Assembly (NCBI GenBank): GCA_029204045.2
Contig: CM055071.1
Span: 16,637,161 to 16,701,160, forward strand
Direction: 5' to 3'
DNA length: 64,000 nucleotides
Source: Tillandsia leiboldiana
Taxonomy: Eukaryota; Streptophyta; Magnoliopsida; Poales; Bromeliaceae
Part shown: piece by piece, positions 34,592-45,251 of the stretch
Layout: each line of letters starts with the position of its first letter
How positions within the stretch are numbered: position 1 is the first letter of the stretch
Program-made: the position numbers and the translations under genes
Notes under the pieces: generated by a model
Databases searched by the model: none
Told to the model about the DNA's origin: nothing
What the model saw: the letters and a program-made list of their open reading frames with translations, nothing else

Positions 34592-37538
34592 TGTGATAAC
34601 CGCGGATTTATTTTACCTTTCTGGCTTTCCGTTGATTTTTTTTATTGAACCGTTCGGTTGACAATAGGGGTCCGAGGGTAATTTTTTTTTCCTTGTTTTC
34701 TGGGCAGACGGTCGGGGCGCGCGGGTATTTTTGGTTAATAAAGCTCGCGAAACGGAGACCGGCGGCGCGATCGGTTTTGGATTCCGACCCCCGGATCTCC
34801 CAGAATAAATTCCGGAAGCTGGTACCGTAGCCCAGGTGACTTACACAATTACCGGGGGCAGACCGAACTCTGGTCCGCAATCAGATCGATTTTAGTCGAT
34901 CAGCTTGAGGTATGGGATTAAACCACCCCTTTTTGTTTCCCTTTCACACGAGGGGTTAAAATTAATTTGGGGTCCAAAATCCACTACGCCCAAAACGTCT
35001 AAGTAGTCGGCCTTGGGAATTAGGTTTTCCTAAACCTCGCCTCCCCCCCCTCCTTGGCGTACAATATCCGAGCGTGGACGAGGAGCGGTTCCCCAAAACC
35101 CTCGTCCTTCCCATCGGTCGGCGTGGAAGAGAAGAGATCGATCGCCTCCCCGCAAAGATCCGACGAACGCGAAGAGGACGATCCCTCTCCTTCGCCCGGT
35201 ACCGACGAAAACAAGGTGAGCCGTGCTTTCGTTTTCATTTCTTGTCTTTTCTCGTCACGAACGAGGGGGGGGGGGGGTTTCTTGATTCCGTCGGAGATGG
35301 AAGGAGAGGGGCGTGCCACCGCACGCGGAGCGCCGCGCGGAGCAGCCCGCGCATGCGGGGACACCGCGTGGTGCAGCCCGCACATGCGGGGGCGCCGCGC
35401 GGGGCACCCGCATGCGGGGCGCCGCGCGGAGCAGCCCGCGCATGCGGGGACACCGCGTGGTGCAGCCCGCGCATGCGGGGGCGCCGTGCGGGGCACCCGC
35501 ATGCGGGGCGCCGCACGAGGAAGCCCGCGCATGCGGGGGCGCCGTGCGGGGCACCCGCATGCGGGGCGCCGCGCGGGGCAGCCCGCGCATGCGGGGGCAC
35601 CGCGCGGTGCAGCCCGCGCATGCGGGGGTGCCGTGCGGGGCACCCGCAAGCGGGGCGCCGCGCGGGGCAGCCCGCGCATGCGGGGGCACCGCGAGGTGCA
35701 GCCCGCGCATGCGGGGGTGCCGTGCGGGGCACCCGCATGCGGGGCGCCGCGCGGGGCAGCCCGCGCATGCGGGGGCACCGCGCGGTGCAGCCCGCGCATG
35801 CGGGGGTGCCGTGCGGGGCACCCGCATGCGGGGCGCCGCGCGGGGCAGCCCGCGCATGCGGGGGCACCGCGCGGGGCAGCACGCGCATGCGGGGGCGCCG
35901 CGCGGGGCACCCGCATGCGGGGCAGCCGCGGGGCAGCCCGCACATGCGAGGCGCCGCGCGGGCAGCACGGCGGCGCGTGGGGGGTTTGGTCGCTGCCGTC
36001 GGGGGCCGGCTGGTGTTGGGGCTTTTCCTTACTTCGCGTTTAAAGGTTCTTGACCTCCCCGCCCGGGGATCCCGTTTTGCAGCTTCGGGGAGCGCGCCGG
36101 AACGCGGGGAGCCGAGCGTGGTTTTCCTACTAGCGACAGGTGGGTTGTTTTTACTTTATTCCTAACCTCTAAATTCTATCATATTGGACGGGGTCTATTC
36201 TAAGTGTACTGGGGTTAAATAATGATGGGCGATAGCTTATGCATGTCAGTGGGTTCTCTATAGTGTTTAGCGTCGGTTACCGACGGTTGTTCTCTTTTTA
36301 ACCATTATATGTCAGCGGGCCACCTTCGAGTGCGCGTATTATTACCTTGCTTTCGATTATGCACTTTACCTCATTACTCTTGTTATTTATATTATGATGC
36401 TGACATGATGGTGGTTACGGTTACTTGGCTCGAGGTTGCCACACGCGCACCCGCGGTTTGGCCACCGCAAAGGGTGCGCTTTTCCGAAAAAGTGGTCTAT
36501 GACCCGTGTATACCCACGAGGTGACGTAGTGGGGCCCCTTATTAGTGGTGGGGTTGAGGCGCCGAGGTGCGAGCGGTGCGACCCGTCGGTTTAGTTGTCC
36601 GGCGTGGTCGGGTTTCTGCAGGTACGGTATGGGCCGTCGGTTTAGCTGTCCGACGTGTCCGGGTATTACAGGATGCAGGTGTACAGGTTGCTTTCCCTCC
36701 TTGGGAGGGTGGTTGCTCCGGTGGTCTTCACGGTTTGTTTTTACTATATTCTCCTGCTCTACTATTTTTGCGTCACTGACATCCCACTTCGTGACAGGGT
36801 TCGGACGGGGGGAGAGGTAGGCGGTGGTGAGGACGGGACAGGAGCAGCTGGGTCGCTGGGGACCCTGGACTGTATTTCTTCTTTTATTCTCGCTTTTCAT
36901 TGCATTGTAGTTATGTGAGAGGTTCGCGATACCCTCGCGGGGTCGGCGTGGATGTCGGTACAGGTTGCATTTAGTGCCCCTTGTGCATTACTTTCCCTTT
37001 TATTTCTATCGGCCATTTAAAAATCAAAAAGGCAGAAGCCAAAGAAAAGATTGCGAAAACCGTTTTTAAAATCTAAGTGTCGTGTGGGCACTGGTTTCAA
37101 AACCCTGTGGATTTATGGATTGCGAAAGGGATTTCAAAACTTGGTGTCGGGTGGGCACCGCTTTCAAACCTTGTGGATTTATGCTGACTTCGAAACTGGC
37201 TTTCAAAAACGTAAGCGCCAGGTAGGCGCTCTTTCAAAACTACGGATTTATCCTTTCCAAACTGATCGGCCATATGTTCTTCTTTTATTAGTTTAGAATG
37301 CTGGTTGGTTGTGAATGATTGTTGTGATTGATTGGATGTGTATGTTGGAAAATGTACTGAACGCTACGCCGTGCACGTACAGGGGAGACTCTGTCCGGTT
37401 GCAGAGTGACCCTGTATGTGTGGCGGGTCTGGGCACGTGCCGGGGAAGAGGGGTTCTCTTTTAAACAAAAAAATTTACACGTCAAATATTCGACCTTTAT
37501 GAATCGTTTCCGCTAAAACAAACCCCCGGGGCGTGACA
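34592..37538 (+). repeat. Gypsy 3' LTR
   Basis: At 2,947 bp it is closely similar to the other two plus-strand LTRs. It is followed by GAGAC and the resumed SIRE gag. The third hairpin loop reads AGGTA instead of GGGTA; the stem is unchanged. Confidence 0.92.
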
Positions 37539-39727
37539 GAGACTGCGAAAGAAATCTGGGATGTTCTTCAGGTTACACATGTGGGAACTAACCTCGTGAA
37601 GATTCAGAAACTGCAATTGCTTAGGAGCAAGTTTGTGTGACGCCCCCAATAGTCCCACATCGGATGTGGATGGATTTGTGATTGGGTTTATATGAAACTT
37701 GAACACTAGTAATAATAACTGGGCTTAAGCATTTTGGGCTGTGGTTTGGGCCCAACGAGTTATTATTGCTAGTGGGCCGGGTCGTTACATTTGGTATCAG
37801 AGCCAGGTTACCAGCCGGAAGTGTGTGGCGAGTCTCGGCTGAGTCTGGGTCTAGATGACAGGGCTAGCGAGACGAGTCTCACATCGCCTGGTGATCTTGG
37901 GCTTGTGTGTGTGTGTTTGGGCTGACGAGGACGTCAGGCCTAAACGGGGGGAGTCTGTGACGCCCCCAATAGTCCCACATCGGATGTGGATGGATTTGTG
38001 ATTGGGTTTATATGAGACTTGGACACTAGTAATAATAACTGGGCTTAAGCATTTTGGGCTGTGATTTGGGCCCAACAAGTTATTATTGCTAGTGGGCCGG
38101 GTCGTTACAGTTTGACTCTATCTTGATGACAGAAAATGAATCTTTCACGGACTACTATACACGATTGCAAGACATCGTAAACTCATGTGCTAACCTGGGA
38201 GAGAAGATTCCATAATTTAAGATTGTAAGAAAGATCTTAAGAACTCTTCCTGAACGATTTCGCCCAAAGGTTACAGCCATTGAAACTATTAAACACCCGG
38301 ACGAAATACGTGTAGAAGAATTAGTTGGTTCATTACAAACATATGAAATGACGTTTACTACTAACAATTCTTCTGGAAAGGCATCCACTTCTAAGTCTTC
38401 AGGTTATGCGTTGAAAACAACTAAGGAAGAAGACGCGGATACATCCTCCTCAGACGATGACGAGAACCTTTCTATGGAGGAATTTGAGAAGCAGCTCGCT
38501 CTCTTGACAAGGAAGTTTCGCCGCAACTTTCGAAGGGGTAATTCAAGTAAATCTCCATCCTTCGGAAAGTCGAACAAAGGCAAGGGTACTTCAAGTTACA
38601 AGTCAAGAAAGCAAGAGAACTTCTCAAAGGATAAGAAAAGTTCAGAGGGACAACTACAATGCTTCAAATGTCGAGGCTACGGCCACATTGCAACGGAGTG
38701 TCCCAACAAGTATCCGGCAAAGAAGAAGGCGATGCAAGTCGTCACTTGGGATGACAACTCAACGTCAAATGAGTCGTCTTCAAGTGATGAAGAAAAGAGA
38801 TCCACGGCATTCCACGCGTCCATATCTTCACCCTTCATGTGCTTTATGGCAAGTACGTCCGAGTCATTGTCCAACTCCACTGTTGAAAAGAATGCAACGG
38901 ACAATGAATCGGATGATTCGGAAGGTGAAGATTTTGCTCTAGCCTACCACAGACTTTGAGGGATTCAAAGAAAGTGGCTAAGCAAAACAAGAGTTTGAGA
39001 GGGAGATTGCATGATCTCGAAGAAGAAGCAAAAAGGGCAACTTCTCTCTCAAACGCTCTTGAAGTGGAAAGGGAAAACCTGATAAAAGCAAATGTTTCCC
39101 TTCAAGAGTCCAATGAGCAACTTGAGAAGGAACATACAAATCTGGTGGATAAAGCGAATCACTTCTCAAAGCTCTACAACGAGGCTCGACAGGATAACCT
39201 GGAAATGACAAAGACCATTTTCCAACTCAAGGATGACTTACAGCGATTCTCTTCAGGAAGGAGTAAGTTGGATAGACTTCTTGGTCTTGGTCAATCAAAT
39301 CGGTTCGGCCTCGGATACACTCAAACTGGAAACAGTCCAAGTTCGAGTGGGACAGTTTTTGTGCCTCAGTCGGTATCTCCTCCTCCGACACCGGAATTCA
39401 AGACAAACAACGACAACAAACCTACTTCATCCTCTTTGGGATCGTCAAGATCTAAGGTATGTTTTCGTTGTGGTGTTTCAGGGCACATAAGAAGATATTG
39501 CAAGACGGGAGTCAAATGCTCACCTCAAACATCTCTTGCAATGACTACCAAAAAGGTGATTCCTCGGAAATCAATTCCAAATCAATTGAAAGAAAAGAAC
39601 CCTGGTAGTTTACCGCGCAAGACGACCACATCAAGGAGCAGCAATCGTTTTAACAAGATGCTTTCACCTAGGCATATAACTTCACGACCATTACCGACGC
39701 ATTCCAAAAAGGTTTGGGTGCGCAAAG
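37539..39727 (+). pseudogene. SIRE gag and downstream region (copy A), broken
   Basis: After the TRIM the gag frame resumes at 38110. It is broken by TAA at 38213-38215 (Glu in copy B), then open through zinc knuckle CFKCRGYGHIATEC (about 38660) to a T-run frameshift at 38955-38957 (one T fewer than copy B). The next segment (38956-39727) encodes a long charged coiled coil (EEEAKRATSLSNALEVEREN) and a second knuckle CFRCGVSGHIRRYC (39464). The coding sequence then jumps to a point just before RT, out of frame. Confidence 0.85.
37636..38109 (+). mobile_element. TRIM (miniature LTR retrotransposon), complete
   Basis: Two 154-bp LTRs (37636-37789 and 37956-38109; TGTGACGCCC to GTCGTTACA) flank a 166-bp interior. 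TGGTATCAGAGCCAG (Met-tRNA primer site) lies two bases after the left LTR and ACGGGGGGAGTC just before the right one. The LTRs differ at about four positions. The 5-bp duplication GTTTG flanks both ends (37631-37635 and 38110-38114), and copies B and C have the empty site. No protein is encoded, so mobility would depend on other elements' enzymes. The AGTCCCACATCGG word near the LTR start is common in plant TRIMs. Confidence 0.95.
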
Positions 39728-39844
39728 GAATCATCTCATATATCTCCGAGTACTCCGTTTCAACAAACGCTACGAATCTCCAAGGATCATCCGGAATCGA
39801 ATATTATTGGAGATCCACAAGAAGGAGTTAGAACTCGGAGGCAG

Positions 39845-41410
39845 TTGGTTTGTGGATTCGCTTGCTACGTATCTTTAATCGAACCAAAGAACATAGATGA
39901 AGCTCTTCAGGATGACTACTGGATTAAAGCAATGCAGGAAGAGCTCCATCAATTTGAGCGAAACAAAGTCTGGGAATTAACGAAGCCTCCAAAGCAACAT
40001 AATGTGATAGGTACCAAATGGATCTTCAAGAACAAGAAAAATGAGGATGGTACTATCATCAGGAACAAGGCACGATTAGTTGCTCATGGCTACTCTCAAG
40101 TAGAAGGTATAGACTTTGATGAAACATTCACCCCTGTAGCTAGACTCGAGTCCATTCGTATACTATTTGCTATTGCTTGTCATTTTAAAATCAAATTATT
40201 TCAAATGGACGTTAAGAGCGCATTTCTAAATGGGTTTTTAAATGAGGAAGTTTATGTGGCTCTACCGAAAGGTTTTGTAGACTATAAACAACCTAACCAT
40301 GTTTTTCGTTTGAAAAAGGCTCTTTACGGTCTGAAACAAGCACCGCGAGCATGGTACGAAAGGTTGACAAAGCACCTTTTGGAGAAGGGCTACACTCGAG
40401 GGGGAGCTGATAGGACTCTCTTTGTGAAGCATTATCAAAGCAATTTCATTGTAGCACAAATCTATGTCGATGACATTGTATTTGGCGCAACAAGAGATAA
40501 TGATGCTTCTAAATTCGCGGAGACCATGGAAAGCGAATTTGAGATGTCCATGATGGGCGAATTGACTTATTTCCTTGGATTGCAAATTAAACAAAATGAT
40601 GAAGGTATTCACTTGAGTCAATCCAAGTATGCAATGGAGTTGGTTAAAAAGTTTGATCTTGAAAATTCGAAGGATTTTCCGACTCCAATGGGAACTAGCC
40701 ACAAGGGACTTGGAAGTGAATCACAAAGTGAGAATGTAGACGAGAAACTGTATCGAAGTATGATTGGAAGTCTACTTTACCTCACGGCTAGTCGCCCGGA
40801 TATATCTTTTGGTGTTGGGATCTGCGCGAGATATCAATCTGCACCAAAGGAGGTTCACCTGAAAGCGGCGAAAAGGATCATCCGGTATATCAAAGGATCA
40901 ATTAATTTCGGAATTTGGTATCCTATGGGAACAAGTTTGGATATTGTTGGATACTCAGATGCCGATTGGGCAGGATCAGTGGATGATCGGAAAAGCACGA
41001 GTGGTGCATGCTTCTATCTTGGCCATTGCCTTGTTGCATGGCACAGTAAAAAGCAGAATTGCATAGCACTCTCGACTGCCGAAGCGGAATACATTTCAGC
41101 GGGTAGTTGTTCAACCCAACTCATTTTGATGAAAAGTGTGTTGAGCGACTTCCGGATTTCAGCATCTTCGGTAACAATTCTTTGTGACAACACAAGTGCA
41201 ATTAACATTTCTAAAAACCCTGTGTTGCACTCTAGAACAAAACATATTGAACTTAGATATCATTTTCTTAGAGAGCTAGTTGAATCAAATACTCTTCAAC
41301 TTTCATATATTCCAACTGAGGATCAATTAGCTGACATTCTAACAAAACCTTTGGATCAAAAACGTTTTATTCATTTGCGAAAAGCAATTGGAATGCTTTC
41401 CTTGAAATAA
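39845..41410 (+). pseudogene. SIRE reverse transcriptase-RNase H (copy A), frame intact
   Basis: The 521-codon frame covers the whole copia RT (WIFKNKKNEDG, QMDVKSAFLNG, YGLKQAPRAWYERL, catalytic YVDDIVFG at about 40465) and RNase H (SDADWAGS, STAEAEYIS, LCDNTSAI), ending KAIGMLSLK. No stop or shift interrupts it. It lost its natural upstream connection: the deletion at 39727 removed protease and integrase and changed frame, so it is not joined to gag and is listed as a pseudogene. Its coding quality suggests recent decay. Confidence 0.9.
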
Positions 41411-41745
41411 ACTTCTTTTTGAAACCTTTTCTTAGGATAGGTTTTGTTTTTGTTTTGTTTTGTTCATTATCTATGTTTGTACATAGGACATTAATTGAGC
41501 ATATATCATAATTGACTTTAATTGCATCTTTTCGCACATTTAGAAATTTATTATGCTTTTGCCATCATAATATTTCACTGTTGCAATGATCATTTATGTT
41601 AATTAAATCATCTTCTGAGTGATCAAAGTCAATTTCTCTCTCAATGATCTCTTGGTATAGTCATTATCTTATTTGACTGCTTAGTCGAGTATGAAATCGA
41701 GATCAATTTTTGGTTGAATACTTTATATCTTAAATAATTGATAGC

Positions 41746-41905
41746 CAATTGAGGGGGAGTCAAAGAAAAGTAAAATGCTCAAAAGATGTGGAAAGAGTTA
41801 CATCCCAATGAGGAGTGTGAAAACTACCACCACATGGAGGAAAGAGCTACCACCTCGGTCGTCCGAGTATTGTGTGCAGCTACCACATGTATACCAAGCA
41901 TGGTT
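41746..41905 (+). other. Conserved non-coding island with purine tract after pol
   Basis: A purine tract GAGGGGGAG (41751-41759) is followed by 131 bp (41775-41905) that match the minus-strand SIRE element with only two differences. The island has CTACCAC at 41824, 41848 and 41880 and a hairpin CTCGG-TCGT-CCGAG (41854-41867). It has no open frame of note. It lies 340 bp past the pol stop and 440 bp before the envelope promoter block. Confidence 0.8.
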
Positions 41906-42346
41906 GTTCAAATTTTGATTAAGTAAAATGCATGTTGAAATACTTGACTCCGTCAAATTTCAAGGTTGGTATAAGGTGGGTTTTTAAAGAAAGATGCTCA
42001 AAGAGCCACTCTCTTCAACAGATTGTCTAGATACATTATCTACTATATTTGGGATTTCAAACATCTATTGATCTTTGTATTTCATTTTCTTTACTGAATT
42101 GATGATTTGATAAAGGCATTACTCATAAGATCAAGTTAGATGTAATTGAAGGTGTTCAACTTTAAGGGATTTAATTTTTGTAAATTCTCGTTTCATTTTT
42201 GGATATTATTGATAGATTTGGCAAAATCTAATTCTTGTTGTATGAAACGATGATTTTTCTTTAAAGTTGATACACATCTGTGCTTACAATCTTTTTCTGG
42301 TTTTTCTTGAATTTCTCTGAAATTTTCTAAAGAAAAAGTTGGAGCC

Positions 42347-42516
42347 GATCCGGATCCGGCAAGATGTTCCGGATCCCGAACGCAGGTATTCTTCTGCGGG
42401 CTGACGATCCGGATTGGACCTGCCGATCCGGATCCCGAACGCAGTTTCTCACTGCGGGTAGCCGATCCGGATCGCAAGCATGGTCTGATCCGGATCGCGG
42501 CTAGGGTTTTATAAAG
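42347..42516 (+). promoter_or_regulatory. Putative internal promoter of the envelope-like gene
   Basis: Six CCGGAT motifs, four as complete GATCCGGATC (42347, 42424, 42463, 42487) and two with CCGGATCCCGAAC as in the LTR, precede GCTAGGGTTTTATAAAG. The last combines a telo-box-like AGGGTTT with a TATA box (42509-42516). This copies the LTR promoter design in short form. Transcription from about 42540 is inferred. Confidence 0.6.
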
Positions 42517-42631
42517 AACAAAAGGGTTTTGATTTCTTTTACTCCAATCTTTTGTTCCAAAGTTTCCAGAGCTTTTCTCTCTAGATTTCACCCTTCTTGG
42601 AAGCTTTCAAACTCAAGTTCTTCAACTCCAG

Positions 42632-43013
42632 GTAAGTTTTATTGATCAAAATCTCGGTTTTTCACCGTTTTTCTCTATTCCTCCTCAAACGTGATGAATT
42701 TCTTGGATCAATTTTGTTTGTGGATGGTTTTTGATCAAATTTCTTTTGAAATAAGAACTCTGGGTAGATTAGTTTTGATTGTATGCTAGGTATTCTCCTG
42801 ATTAACGGATTTTTAGGCTTCGATTTCTAAAATTTCGGTTTTAGGGCATATAATAAGGATTTTCGAAAATCATGCAATTGATCTATTTTTAAAAGTCCTT
42901 TTGCAAAACTAATTTGATTCTTAGTCTCTCTATATGATTATGATTGTTTGGGTACAATTTTTCAAATCTTTGAAAATTAATAATTTTTCGTGTTCCTGAG
43001 TTGTTGCTCACAG
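42632..43013 (+). other. Probable leader intron of the envelope-like gene
   Basis: Donor CAG|GTAAGT and acceptor TTGTTGCTCACAG|G bound a T-rich 382-bp segment, and the envelope-like ATG follows 29 nt later. The minus-strand SIRE element has the same sites and nearly the same length (383 bp). Confidence 0.65.
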
Positions 43014-43042
43014 GATTTTCTTCTCACAAGAAACCAATAGCT

Positions 43043-44497
43043 ATGGTGATCACATGGATTATTTTCTTACTTACTGCCATGGTTCATGTCAAGGACACTG
43101 TGAAGCCCAAGAGGGCTAAGAAGGCTAAGAAAGCGAAGAAAGCTAAAGATGATTCCGATACAGAATCTGAAACGGAATCAATTAATTGGGATGAACTGCA
43201 AGTTGAAGCAACGACTGTTCCGACTGCTTCAAAGGGAAAAGCACCTGCAGAAACATCGAAGGCTCCGCCCACTGCTGCTGAGAAAGGCAAAGCTCCAATG
43301 GAAGAAACTTCTGGGAAGACAAGAAGAAAAAGTGTTGCTCGCAAAAGAGGGAGTGCTCAAGGAATCTCCATTGAGCAACCAGTTGATAGCCAAGCACCTC
43401 CACAAGACTTTATCAGCTCGGCTAGAATAAAGGATTTTGAAAACAGAGAATGCATTGGAGAAAGGCATGTTGATGTAAAAGCCTTAAAGGAGCGTTCTCG
43501 GACATTTGGGACTTTGTTTGACCAGATAGGTCTTGCTCCCATTTGCAACTTCCCGGAAACCACTGGTTAATGTCTTCACTCCGTGAGAATGTTTTATCAG
43601 AATGCTTGCTATCTAGTTGATCAGGAGAGCGGTCGCCGAGATTTTCAAACATTGGTCAAGAATGTTAAGATCAAAGTGACGCCCCAGCTGATTGGAGAGG
43701 TATTAGGGATGGACGCCCGAGCCAATGGCACTCATTACCTGAAGAACCAAGTCTTCAACACCTACTCCTGGAGAGTGGTAGTTGATGGAATCTGTCTTCC
43801 AAATACTCGGTCGACAGGAAACTCCGTTTTCTCGAAAGAACTACGACCAGAGTACCGCTTCTTAAACTTAATTGTTTGTTATAATGTCATTCCAAACATG
43901 AACACAAAGGTTCTTCGGTGGGAGAGAATGATATTCCTTTATCTACTTGGAAACCCCACAGCAGCAATGGGAGCTAACCTAAACATTCCTTACATCATCT
44001 GGACAAAGATGGCGCGATATGTGGAGCGTGCTCATCCTTTTGAGAGACTACCTTATCCAATGATCATCATGCGCATTCTTCGCAAATTTAAAGCTGACAC
44101 AAATGCAAGTTCCTATATGCACAGTCTAGGAACGATCAATGAAACAACAATTGTAAAGTCTCTCTCGACGAAGCCAGATGAACCCATAATACCTCCTCAA
44201 CGGCAACGAGCACAACAACAACAAGCGACAACCTCTGCACCGGCAGCAACTCCTCCAGTCCAACCAGCACCTCCGGCACAACAATCACCTCAATCAACTT
44301 CTGATGATGATGCATCTGTTACCTCAATCTATAAAGAACAGCAAAGGCTCTCCAACGAGCAAGAACGTATATCAAATGAACTAATTGAGGTAAAGGAAGA
44401 AATAAAGAAGGTAAATAAGAATCAATCATCAATGAACAAGCGATTAAAGAAAATATTCCAAATTCTCGGCTGTATCAGTTCAGACGAGTCTGAATAA
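43043..44497 (+). pseudogene. SIRE envelope-like gene (copy A), one in-frame stop
   Basis: From ATG 43043 the frame runs about 484 codons, broken only by TAA at 43568-43570. The N-terminus MVITWIIFLLTAMVH is hydrophobic and could be a signal or anchor. A Lys-rich stretch (RAKKAKKAKKAK) and an acidic Ser/Glu stretch follow. The second half has a folded-looking domain (VLRWERMIFLYLLGNP, YIIWTKMARY), then a Pro/Gln-rich linker and a C-terminal heptad-like helix (NELIEVKEEIKKVNKN). The layout fits the envelope-like ORF known downstream of pol in SIRE elements. Function is unproven; the protein could be structural. It lies 1.6 kb past pol, too far for simple readthrough. Confidence 0.75.
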
Positions 44498-44645
44498 TCC
44501 GTATCCTTCCAATTTCTGTTTATTATGCATATGTTTAAATCTTTCTGTTGTGCAGGTTTTTAAGTTTTAGTTTTAGTCTTTAGTTCTCCAACTTGAACTG
44601 TTAACCATTCTCTTTAATTCTGTAATTTTTGGCTTTGTTTGTGAC

Positions 44646-44660
44646 AAAAAGGGGGAGAGA
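44646..44660 (+). promoter_or_regulatory. Additional polypurine tract
   Basis: AAAAAGGGGGAGAGA lies 0.6 kb upstream of the tract at the LTR. Multiple polypurine tracts are a known trait of Sireviruses, and the minus-strand element keeps this one too (about 9225-9240). Confidence 0.6.
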
Positions 44661-44666
44661 GTTTAG

Positions 44667-44753
44667 AGTAGAACTTGAACAATGATGATGTGAGAGTAGA
44701 ACTTGAACAATGATGATGTGAATATCGAACTTGAACAATGATGATGTGAATGT
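44667..44753. repeat. 28-bp tandem repeat, three units
   Basis: Three units containing GAACTTGAACAATGATGATG follow one another after the envelope-like gene. The minus-strand element lacks an obvious equivalent. Confidence 0.85.
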
Positions 44754-45239
44754 GTGAACATCGAGGTAAGTATAACCTCAACTTAAAAGGTAAGTAGAAC
44801 TTCAACTTTTGGTTTTCATTTGTTTGAATGCATGCCTCGACTAACTATTCATCTAACTATTTGGGCATGTAATATAACTAACAAGTTGATGTTCACTTTG
44901 TGACATTTGGTTTTTGATTGCATAGAAGATATGTTGGTTTTTGACTATGATTCTCTTACATATCTGAATTCTCAAATGTCATGATGATCAGATAAACTCT
45001 ATCTCTGTACTAGGTTTTGAATGCTAAATATTCTTGAGGTATCTAACGATCTCTTTTTGTCAAGAATGATTTCTTTGTGCAGAGAGTACAGATGTCTAAG
45101 TCTAGAGTCTGTTTTAGGAGTTTATCTCATGTTTTTAAATTTTTGGATCTCCATTGTAAATTTTTGTTGTATGGTGATAGCAACAAAAATATCTTTTTGA
45201 ATTTTCTTTAGTGGATCTGTGTTTTGTCACGAAACCGCC

Positions 45240-45250
45240 AAAGGGGGAGA
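45240..45250 (+). promoter_or_regulatory. Polypurine tract of SIRE copy A
   Basis: AAAGGGGGAGA ends one base before the LTR TG, the normal place for the plus-strand primer. Confidence 0.9.
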
Positions 45251-45251
45251 T

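Larger units (their letters stand above)
26661..37538 (+). mobile_element. Gypsy (Tekay/Del) copy Z, structurally complete
   Basis: Both LTRs, the primer-binding site, gag, pol and polypurine region are present. Left flank GGCGC and right flank GAGAC differ, whereas the right flank matches the left flank of copy X. The 3' LTR may therefore be the true 3' LTR of X, with Z joined by LTR recombination or by misassembly. Confidence 0.85.

Noticed and set aside
37636..37789. Cassandra-type TRIM with 5S rRNA promoter
   Set aside because: I could not see the 5S internal control boxes in the LTR, so only a generic TRIM is called.
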